DNA from: Myxococcaceae bacterium
Lineage (GTDB): Bacteria > Myxococcota > Myxococcia > Myxococcales > Myxococcaceae
DNA length: 8,581 nucleotides
Reading direction: 5' to 3'
Assembly (NCBI GenBank): GCA_018262385.1
Contig: JAGSPQ010000092.1
Span: 1 to 8,581 of the forward strand
Shown here piece by piece: positions 1 to 5,727 of this stretch. The notes under the pieces were generated by a model. That model saw only the letters and a list, made by a program, of their open reading frames with translations. It ran no database searches and was not told where the DNA came from. The position numbers and the translations under genes are program-made. Numbering within the stretch: the stretch's first letter is position 1; each line of letters opens with the position of its first letter.

Positions 1-984
1 CTGCACGCTCACCCGCACCACCAGCCGCTCGACCTGGCGGGCCGAGAAGTCGGGCAGCGGAATCAGCACCGTGCTGCCGCTGGCGGTCGCCGGGCGGCCG
101 AGCACTTCACCGAAGCGGACCCCCGGAGGCAGGGTGAGCGAGAGGCTGACGTCGCGGGCGACCGAGGTGCCGGCCTGCTGCAGGTCGCGGGCGAAGACGT
201 TGGAAATCCCGCTCGAGCTCTGGAGGAAGGCGTAGCTGCCGCCGCCCACCTCGGCCAGCCGCTGCATCAGGTCCTCGTTGAAGTCGAGCCCGACGCCGAT
301 GCTGGTGACGGTCGTCCCGTCCGCGTGGAAGCGCTGGGCCAGCCTGGTCAGCCCGGAGGCCGAGGTGATCCCGACCGTCGGCTGACCATCGGAGAGCAGG
401 ATCAGCCGGTTCACCTTGAAGTCGGTGCGGCCCCTGTCGAGCTGCGCTTTGCCCGCCGCCAGGCCGTCGCCGATGTTGGTGCCGCCCTCGTCCTGGATCC
501 GCGCGATGAAGCTCTTCAGCCGGCGCTTGTTGTCCTCGGTGACGAACGCGCCCGGGAACACCACCACGTCGTTGCCGTAGTGCACCACCGCCAGCCGGTC
601 GTGCTCGTCGAGCTGCTCGACCAGCGCCAGCGCCGCCTGCCGGGCGTGGACGATCTTCTCTCCGGCCATCGAGCCCGACCGGTCGATCACCAGCGAGAGG
701 TTCACCGGCGCGCGCCGGGCGCCCGGCACGTCGACCCCGGTGACGTCGAGGCTGAGGAACACGTCCGAGGTGCCCGGGGTCACGTACGGGTGGGACAGCT
801 TGCCCGACAGGGTGAGCGAGCCCGGCTTCGACTTCGGGGCTTCCTTCACCGGGTCGGCGGTCTTCACCGGCTCGACCTTCGGCGGGGGCGGCGGCGCGAC
901 TGCCGACGGGCCAGGGATTTTCACCACCAGCGCCACCAGCCCGAGGGCGGCGGCGATCACCAGGAAGGAAGTTGTGCGGTTCAT
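1..984 (-). CDS. VWA-domain surface protein, C-terminus cut by window edge
   Basis: Translating the minus strand from ATG at 984-982 gives 328 uninterrupted codons to base 1, so the C-terminus lies outside the window. Residues 6-21 are a hydrophobic stretch after a short basic N-terminus, a signal peptide or membrane anchor without a lipobox Cys. A Pro/Lys-rich linker follows (31-54). A von Willebrand factor A domain spans about 95-270 with a complete MIDAS: DRSGS at 101-105, Thr169 in GGTN, and Asp199 in LLSDG. The later run DLMQRLAEVGGGSYAFL and the beta-rich tail resemble the VWA proteins related to inter-alpha-trypsin-inhibitor and chloride-channel-like families. The likely role is metal-dependent protein or ligand binding in the periplasm or at the cell surface; the ligand is unknown. 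It is divergent from the kinase gene across 80 bp. No clear Shine-Dalgarno precedes the ATG; the start is chosen because it directly precedes the signal-like segment. Confidence 0.9.
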   Translation of the reverse strand, partial: MNRTTSFLVIAAALGLVALVVKIPGPSAVAPPPPPKVEPVKTADPVKEAPKSKPGSLTLSGKLSHPYVTPGTSDVFLSLDVTGVDVPGARRAPVNLSLVIDRSGSMAGEKIVHARQAALALVEQLDEHDRLAVVHYGNDVVVFPGAFVTEDNKRRLKSFIARIQDEGGTNIGDGLAAGKAQLDRGRTDFKVNRLILLSDGQPTVGITSASGLTRLAQRFHADGTTVTSIGVGLDFNEDLMQRLAEVGGGSYAFLQSSSGISNVFARDLQQAGTSVARDVSLSLTLPPGVRFGEVLGRPATASGSTVLIPLPDFSARQVERLVVRVSVQ

Positions 985-1025
985 TGAGCCGGGTTGAACG
1001 GGCGCTCGCCTTTGGGGATCTGAAG

Positions 1026-1047
1026 AAAAAAAACGCCAGCAGTGGCG
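1026..1047 (-). terminator. Terminator-like hairpin plus T8 tract, or operator
   Basis: On the minus strand, CGCCA-CTGC-TGGCG (1047-1034) forms a perfect 5-bp GC-rich stem with a 4-nt loop and is followed at once by eight T (1033-1026). That is the layout of a small intrinsic terminator reading toward the VWA start at 984. It could stop antisense transcription leaving the kinase gene or attenuate the VWA leader. Read on the plus strand, the inverted repeat lies just upstream of a TATAAG hexamer, so it could instead be a repressor site. The stem is short. Confidence 0.4.
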
Positions 1048-1050
1048 GGG

Positions 1051-1056
1051 TATAAG
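1051..1056 (+). promoter_or_regulatory. Possible -10 element (TATAAG) of the kinase gene
   Basis: TATAAG lies 8 nt before the GTG start at 1065. As a -10 box it would put transcription initiation close to the start codon, giving a leaderless or very short leader. No good -35 hexamer is visible; the expected region is the A8 tract at 1026-1033. The overlapping AAGGCGG at 1054-1060, 4 nt before the GTG, could instead be a ribosome binding site. The two readings are mutually exclusive if initiation is at or near the GTG. Confidence 0.3.
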
Positions 1057-1064
1057 GCGGCCCG

Positions 1065-4000
1065 GTGGCAGAGAAAGACGAGCTGGGGGGCACCCTTCCG
1101 AGCCTGATGGCCCGCAAAGCGGCGACGCGCGCGCCGACCCCGCCCGGCGAAGAGCTGCCGTTCGAGCCGCCCGGGCGGTTCGTCCCGCTGGGCGAAAACG
1201 GCGCCGAGAAGGAGCTGGGCCGCGGCGGGCTGGGGCGGGTGCTGCTGACGCGCGACGCCCACCTGCAGCGCGAAGTGGCGGTGAAGCAGATGCTGGTCGA
1301 GGTGCAGCAGCGGGGCGACTCGACCGCCGACGCGCTCGCCGAGCGCTTCCTGCGCGAGGCGCGGATCACCGCCGGGCTGGAGCACCCCGGGGTGGTGCCG
1401 GTGTACGAGCTGGGGAAGCGAAACGACGGCTCGCTCTACTACGCGATGAAGCGGGTCCAGGGCCGCACCCTCGCCGACGCGCTCGAGGGCTGCGCCACCC
1501 TGCAGGAGCGGCTGAGCCTGATCCCCCACCTGCTCGACGTGGTGCAGACGCTCGCCTTCGCCCACGCCCGCGGAGTGGTGCACCGGGATCTGAAGCCGGA
1601 CAACGTGATGGTCGGCACCTTCGGCGAGACCCAGGTGGTCGACTGGGGCCTGGCGCGCGCGAAGGGAATGGCCGACCTGCCGAGCGGCGGGGGGAAGGTC
1701 GACCGGACGATGGGCAACACGCTCGGCGATCGCCCGAGCGCGATGGGGCAGGGCGAGCGCAGGCCGGACGACAACCCCAGCGGCACCCTCGCCGGGCAGG
1801 CGATGGGCACTCCCCGGTACATGAGCCCCGAGCAGGCGCACGGCCACGTCGAGCAGATGGACGCCCAGAGCGACGTCTGGTCGCTCGGGGTGATGCTCTA
1901 CGAGCTGCTGACCGGCCGGACCCCGTTCGAGGGGAAGACCAACGCAGTGATGATGGCGGCGGTGACCTCGGCCGAGATCCCTCCGATCGCGCCGCTCGAG
2001 CGGAAGGCGCCGCTGGCGCTGGTGGCGGTGGCGATGACCGCGCTGCAGCGCGATCGCACCCGGCGCTATGCCTCGGCGGTCGAGATGGCCGACGCGCTGA
2101 CCCTCGCGCTCGGAGTGCAGCTGGACGGCAAGCGGCGCCCGGTGGGCTGGCTGCTGGCGTGCGGCGCGCTGGGGCTGGGGCTGGCCGTCGCGCTCGGGCT
2201 GTGGGCCAGCGCGCGCTCCACCGCGCAAGAGGCGCAAGAGGCGGGGGTCGAAGCCGCGGGCGAGGCGAAGGCGGTGCTGGCGCAGGCAGTGGCCGAGCGC
2301 GCGCAGACCGCGTGGGACGAAGGAGACGTGTTCGCCGCCTCTACCCTCGCCGCCCAGGCGCAGGCGCTGGCCGACGTGCCGCTCGCGAACGGAGTCGAGG
2401 CGCTGGTGAAGCTGTCGGGCGCGCCGCGCAAGATGTGGTCGGTGGTGTTGCCCGCCGGCTGCACGTCGATCGCCGCCCGCGATGGGGTGGTGGCCTGCGC
2501 CACCCTCGGCGGAGTGACGCTGTTCGACCCCGAGGGGGCCCAGACCGCGGTGCTCAAGGGCGGTGCGGGCTGGCAGCAGGCGGTGGCCTTCGTCGACGCC
2601 CACCTGCTCGCCGGCGCGGGCGACGACAAGACGGTGCGCACCTGGAACCCGAAGACCCAGCAGCTGCTCTCGACCGTGCGGCTGCCGAGCGACGCCCTCG
2701 CGCTCGCTGCTTCTCCCGACGCAGTCACCCTCTACGCCGGCCTGCGCGACGGCGAAGTGCGCCGCTGGAGCACCGAAGGTGGCGAGCCGGTGGTGGTGAC
2801 GAAGCACGAGGGCGGGGTGCGTTCGCTGGCGGTCAGCGCCACCGCGTTCGCCTCGAGCGCGCGCGACGGGGTGCGGGTGTTCTCGCCGCTCAGCGGGCCC
2901 GAGCCAACGGTGAAGCTCGATCGGCCGGTGGGCGCGATGCAGTGGACGCCCAGCGGCCTGGTGGTCGGGCTCGAGCGCGAGCTGTTCCTCGTCAGCGACA
3001 GCGCCCACCCGACGAAGTGGAGCGGCCACCTCGACGACGTCACCGCCTTCGCGTCCGCCCGGCACTGGCCGCTGCTCTCCGGCGGCAGCGACGGCACGGT
3101 ACGCGCCTGGAGCCAGGGCCGGCCGGTGGCGCGGCTGTCGGGCTTTGCCTCGGGGATCACCGCGCTGGCCGCCGACCCCCAGTGGCCGGGCGGGCCGGAT
3201 CTCTACGTCGCCACCCGGGGACGGACGCTCGAAGGCTGGCAGTGGCCGGCGGACGCGCGCGCGCCGGCGTTGCCCGAGCTGGGGATGGAGCCGACCTCGG
3301 CCGCGATGGCTCCCGACGGGACGGTGGTGATCGGCTTTCGCGACGCGAAGGTGATGCGGCTGGTCGGCGCCCGCAACGTGATCGGGATCACCGGCGTGCC
3401 CCACACCGCGCCGGTGCGCGCGGTGGCGGTGGCCGGGCACGCGGCGCTGTCGGGCGGCGACGATGGGCAGGTGCTGCTGTGGGGCGACGACGGAAAGGCG
3501 CGGCTGCTCGAGAAGCAGGCCTCGCGGGTGCGCGCGATCGGCCTGAGCGCCGACGGGCTGCGCGCCGCCTGGAGCACCGACGACGGCGCGCTCGTCCTGT
3601 GGAGCCTCGAGTTCAACCGCGAGATCCACCGCGAGAAGGACACCCCGGTGAACGCGATCGCCTTCTCTGCCGACGGCACCACGCTGGCGCTCGGCCGAGA
3701 GGACAAGCAGATCGCCCTCGTCGACGCCGCGACCGGAAAGCCCCTGCGCCGCCTCGAAGGCCACGACGGCGCGGTGCACGCGCTGGCCTTCTCTCCCGAC
3801 GGGAAGACGCTCGCCTCCGGAGCCGCCGACCGCCGGGTGACGCTGTGGGACGTCGGCACCGGCCGCGCCCGCGCGCAGCTGGTGGCCGCCTCGGATCGGG
3901 TCCGGGCGGTGGCCTTCGCCCGCGATGGCAAGTCGGTCGCGGCCGGCTCGGACGACGGCGCGGTCTACCTCTGGGACGTCGACTCGTTTGCGCTCGAGAG

Positions 4001-4109
4001 CGAGCTGCGGCTGCACGCGGGCGACCTGCTGGCCGTGGGGTTCGCCGCCGATGGGCGCCTGCTGACGGTGGGCACCGACCGGACGGTGCGCTGGTTGACG
4101 GTGCGCTGA
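1065..4109 (+). CDS. Transmembrane Ser/Thr kinase with twin WD40 propellers
   Basis: This 1014-aa Hanks-type kinase starts at GTG 1065, behind AAGGCGG. Kinase domain, about 48-350: glycine loop GRGGLGRV (52-59), VAVK Lys74, probable alpha-C Glu98, catalytic HRDLKPDN (173-180), DWG in place of DFG (193-195), SPE (254-256) and DVWSLGVMLYE (270-280). All core catalytic residues are present, so it should be active. The segment between DWG and GTP is long (about 50 aa) with several Ser/Thr. One transmembrane helix lies at about 360-380, followed by an Ala/Glu/Gln-rich helical stalk (385-440). Residues 455-1014 hold about 14 WD40-like blades ending in D-x-V-x-x-W-type strands, clearest at 796-806, 918-929 and 960-970, consistent with two seven-bladed propellers. 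Expected topology is kinase in the cytoplasm and propellers in the periplasm, sensing a ligand or scaffolding partners. It is divergent from the VWA gene, a candidate partner by position only. Confidence 0.95.
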   Translation: MAEKDELGGTLPSLMARKAATRAPTPPGEELPFEPPGRFVPLGENGAEKELGRGGLGRVLLTRDAHLQREVAVKQMLVEVQQRGDSTADALAERFLREARITAGLEHPGVVPVYELGKRNDGSLYYAMKRVQGRTLADALEGCATLQERLSLIPHLLDVVQTLAFAHARGVVHRDLKPDNVMVGTFGETQVVDWGLARAKGMADLPSGGGKVDRTMGNTLGDRPSAMGQGERRPDDNPSGTLAGQAMGTPRYMSPEQAHGHVEQMDAQSDVWSLGVMLYELLTGRTPFEGKTNAVMMAAVTSAEIPPIAPLERKAPLALVAVAMTALQRDRTRRYASAVEMADALTLALGVQLDGKRRPVGWLLACGALGLGLAVALGLWASARSTAQEAQEAGVEAAGEAKAVLAQAVAERAQTAWDEGDVFAASTLAAQAQALADVPLANGVEALVKLSGAPRKMWSVVLPAGCTSIAARDGVVACATLGGVTLFDPEGAQTAVLKGGAGWQQAVAFVDAHLLAGAGDDKTVRTWNPKTQQLLSTVRLPSDALALAASPDAVTLYAGLRDGEVRRWSTEGGEPVVVTKHEGGVRSLAVSATAFASSARDGVRVFSPLSGPEPTVKLDRPVGAMQWTPSGLVVGLERELFLVSDSAHPTKWSGHLDDVTAFASARHWPLLSGGSDGTVRAWSQGRPVARLSGFASGITALAADPQWPGGPDLYVATRGRTLEGWQWPADARAPALPELGMEPTSAAMAPDGTVVIGFRDAKVMRLVGARNVIGITGVPHTAPVRAVAVAGHAALSGGDDGQVLLWGDDGKARLLEKQASRVRAIGLSADGLRAAWSTDDGALVLWSLEFNREIHREKDTPVNAIAFSADGTTLALGREDKQIALVDAATGKPLRRLEGHDGAVHALAFSPDGKTLASGAADRRVTLWDVGTGRARAQLVAASDRVRAVAFARDGKSVAAGSDDGAVYLWDVDSFALESELRLHAGDLLAVGFAADGRLLTVGTDRTVRWLTVR

Positions 4110-4145
4110 ATCAGGCCGCGGACTTCGCGATCTCGGACTGAGAGG
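4110..4145. other. Convergent 36-bp gap, no convincing terminator
   Basis: This gap separates the stops of the kinase (plus) and the GT4 glycosyltransferase (minus). It contains only weak 4-bp stems (CGCG-GACTT-CGCG at 4117-4129; TCTC-GGACT-GAGA at 4131-4143) and no T-run on either strand. Termination here is probably Rho-dependent, or transcripts run into the opposite gene. Confidence 0.5.
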
Positions 4146-5216
4146 TCAGAGGTACAGGGCCCGCACCTTGCGCGCGTTCTGTTCCCAGGTGAACTGCGCC
4201 GCGCGCCGCCTGCCGCGCAAGGCCAGCTCTTCCCGCGCGCGGGGATCGTCGAGCAGCCGGGCCACCTGCACCGCGAGCGCGCCCTCGTCGTCCGGATCCA
4301 CCTGCACCGCTGCGTCGCCGCAGATCTCGGGCAGCGCGCCGGCGGTGGAGATGATCGTCGGCACTCCCAGCCGCATCGCCTCGAGCGGGGGAAGCCCGAA
4401 GCCCTCGTAGCGCGAGGGGAAGACGAACAGCCGGGCGCGCTTCATCAGCGCGAAGAAGACCGGGTCGGCGAGGTAGCCGAGCGCGCGCACGTCGAGCCCG
4501 CCGGCCTTCGCCAGGGCGATCTCCTTCTCGATCTCTTCGCTGCCGAACCAGCGCTGCCCTGCCAGCACCAGGGTCGGGTTGCGCCCTTCTCGCCGCAGCC
4601 GCGCGCACGCCCGCAGCAGCAGCCGCACGTTCTTCCGCGCGTCGAGCGCCCCGGCGTAGAGGAGGAAGGACGGCGGCAGCCCGAGCGCGTCGAGGTACTG
4701 CACGGTGGTGCGGTCGGGGGCGGCGACCTGGTCGACGTGATCGACCCCGTTGTGGATCGTGTGCAGCCGGGCCGGGTCGACCTCGAACCGCTCGAGCAGG
4801 CTTGCGCGCGTCGTCTCGCTCACGCACACCACCGCGTCGGCGATCCGCAGGCTGCGCGACAGCCACAGCCGGAACTGCCAGCGAAACGGCGCCGACACCG
4901 TCTCGGGCAACAGCAGCGGAATCAGATCGTGCACCGTCAGCACCAGCCGCACGCCCTCGACCTTCTGCAGCGGGAGGTTGAAGTTGCTCACCGCGTGAAA
5001 GACGTCCGGCTGCTCGCGCTCGAGCAGGCGCGGAACCTGGTCGAGGAAGAAGCGGGTCCGCGAGCTGCTGCGGCGAGGCTGCTCTCCGGTGCGGGCCGCG
5101 CCCCACCGCTCGACCTGTGCCCCCAGCCCGGTCAGCGCGCCGTACAGCGAGCGGGTGTAGAGCCCGATGCCGGTCGTCGGCTCGTCCCACAGCGAGGCGT
5201 CGAGGGCGATGCGCAC
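4146..5216 (-). CDS. GT4-family glycosyltransferase
   Basis: This 356-aa, GT-B fold family 4 glycosyltransferase transfers a sugar from a nucleotide-sugar donor, with retention of configuration in this family. The N-terminal MRIALDASLW followed by TGIGLYTRSLYGAL (14-28) is the usual acceptor-side Rossmann start. VHDLIP (95-100) and HNGVDH (155-160) sit in typical positions. The donor domain shows YAGALDARKN (187-196) and the EX7E signature SRYEGFGLPPLEAM, with Glu271 and Glu279. Length is normal for a single GT4 enzyme. The GTG at 5216 is chosen because MRI begins the first beta strand. No signal peptide or transmembrane helix is seen, so it should act at the cytoplasmic face on a lipid-linked or growing glycan. 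It is divergent from the PilZ gene (66-bp gap) and probably belongs to the same polysaccharide locus. Donor and acceptor cannot be read from sequence. Confidence 0.93.
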   Translation of the reverse strand: MRIALDASLWDEPTTGIGLYTRSLYGALTGLGAQVERWGAARTGEQPRRSSSRTRFFLDQVPRLLEREQPDVFHAVSNFNLPLQKVEGVRLVLTVHDLIPLLLPETVSAPFRWQFRLWLSRSLRIADAVVCVSETTRASLLERFEVDPARLHTIHNGVDHVDQVAAPDRTTVQYLDALGLPPSFLLYAGALDARKNVRLLLRACARLRREGRNPTLVLAGQRWFGSEEIEKEIALAKAGGLDVRALGYLADPVFFALMKRARLFVFPSRYEGFGLPPLEAMRLGVPTIISTAGALPEICGDAAVQVDPDDEGALAVQVARLLDDPRAREELALRGRRRAAQFTWEQNARKVRALYL

Positions 5217-5225
5217 GGGCCACCG

Positions 5226-5231
5226 CTTATA
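5226..5231 (-). promoter_or_regulatory. Possible -10 element (TATAAG) of the GT4 gene
   Basis: On the minus strand TATAAG is followed by CGG and lies 9 nt before the GTG at 5216, nearly the same arrangement as before the kinase gene. No recognisable -35 or strong Shine-Dalgarno accompanies it. If it is a promoter, the transcript would be leaderless or nearly so. Confidence 0.28.
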
Positions 5232-5282
5232 GGCGCGGTTCGCCTACATGGCCCCCCTTGAAACGGAGCGGGCGACGGATCC

Positions 5283-5657
5283 ATGGTTCGCCCCCTCATG
5301 AGCCCCGACCGCCGAAACCACGCCCGCCACCCGGTTCGAATTCTGGTTCAGCACCACGAGAACACCGGGGCGCCCTACGAGGTGGACTACGCGTCGGACC
5401 TCTCGACCGGCGGGCTGTTCATCAAGACCCACCGTGTCCCGCCGCTGGGCAGCACGATTCACGTGCAGTTCGCCCCCGCCAAGGACGCGCGGATGGTCGA
5501 GGCCTTCTGCCGGGTCGCCCGGATCACTCCGAGCGGCGTGGGCGCCCAGTTCGTCCAGATGGATCCGGCGAGCGTCGAGCTGCTCGAAGACGTGATCGGC
5601 ACGTTCGACGGCTCGTTCCTCCAGGCGCGCACCGCCGAGCTCCGCGCCAGCGCCTGA
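5283..5657 (+). CDS. PilZ-domain protein, presumed c-di-GMP receptor
   Basis: This 124-aa protein is essentially one PilZ domain. Both halves of the c-di-GMP signature are present: RNHAR (11-15, RxxxR) and DLSTGG (39-44, the D/NxSxxG motif). They are followed by LFIKT, PPLGSTIHVQF and GVGAQFVQM strands typical of the PilZ barrel. The DLSTGGLFIKT...PLGS pattern closely resembles the PilZ-like domain repeated many times in Myxococcus genomes. No output domain, signal peptide or transmembrane helix is visible, so it probably works by binding a partner when loaded with c-di-GMP. The start could be ATG 5283 or ATG 5298; both keep the RxxxR motif. The upstream purine-rich stretch at 5261-5279 is only a loose ribosome binding site. 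The double glycosyltransferase follows 70 bp downstream in the same direction, suggesting linkage to polysaccharide synthesis or export. Confidence 0.92.
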   Translation: MVRPLMSPDRRNHARHPVRILVQHHENTGAPYEVDYASDLSTGGLFIKTHRVPPLGSTIHVQFAPAKDARMVEAFCRVARITPSGVGAQFVQMDPASVELLEDVIGTFDGSFLQARTAELRASA

Positions 5658-5665
5658 TTTCGAAT

Positions 5666-5697
5666 CTCGTTCATCCCGAGCGAAGTCGAGGGACGCA
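5666..5697. repeat. Single copy of a probable dispersed intergenic repeat
   Basis: The core CATCCCGAGCGAAGTCGAGG (5672-5691), with flanking TCGTT and GACGCA, resembles from memory a short repeat seen between genes in many GC-rich and environmental bacteria, in forms such as ATCC(T/C)GAGCGAAG followed by a (T)CGA(A/G)GG-type end. The TCCC and GGGA ends can pair, giving an imperfect hairpin. Only one copy occurs in the window, so the assignment rests on recognition of the family, not on repetition seen here. Confidence 0.55.
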
Positions 5698-5709
5698 GGC
5701 GCGCGGTTC

Positions 5710-5722
5710 GCGGTAGTACCGC
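5710..5722. promoter_or_regulatory. 13-bp palindrome upstream of double glycosyltransferase
   Basis: GCGGTA-G-TACCGC is a perfect inverted repeat with a 1-nt centre, ending 5 nt before the ATG at 5728. The arm spacing suits a small dimeric regulator more than an RNA hairpin. The central TAGTAC (5714-5719) sits 8 nt before the start codon, where the TATAAG hexamers of two other genes lie. There is no Shine-Dalgarno in this stretch. Regulatory function is inferred from position and symmetry only. Confidence 0.3.
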
Positions 5723-5727
5723 CCGCG

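Noticed and set aside
107..1369. Minus-strand 420-codon open frame across the VWA/kinase region
   Set aside because: It crosses both genes in the wrong frame and contradicts the VWA frame, which shows a complete MIDAS. Low-complexity composition.
981..4016. Long open frame of about 1000 codons antisense to the kinase gene
   Set aside because: It is the mirror of a real gene with strong G/C third positions. The product is Arg/His/Ala/Gly-rich with no domain, and the plus-strand kinase is unambiguous.
4117..4143. Small hairpins in the convergent gap as bidirectional terminator
   Set aside because: Stems of only 4 bp and no T-tract on either strand.
5233..5711. Exact 11-bp repeat GCGCGGTTCGC at 5233-5243 and 5701-5711
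   Set aside because: Both copies are intergenic, but an 11-mer match is expected by chance in 8.6 kb of very GC-rich DNA.
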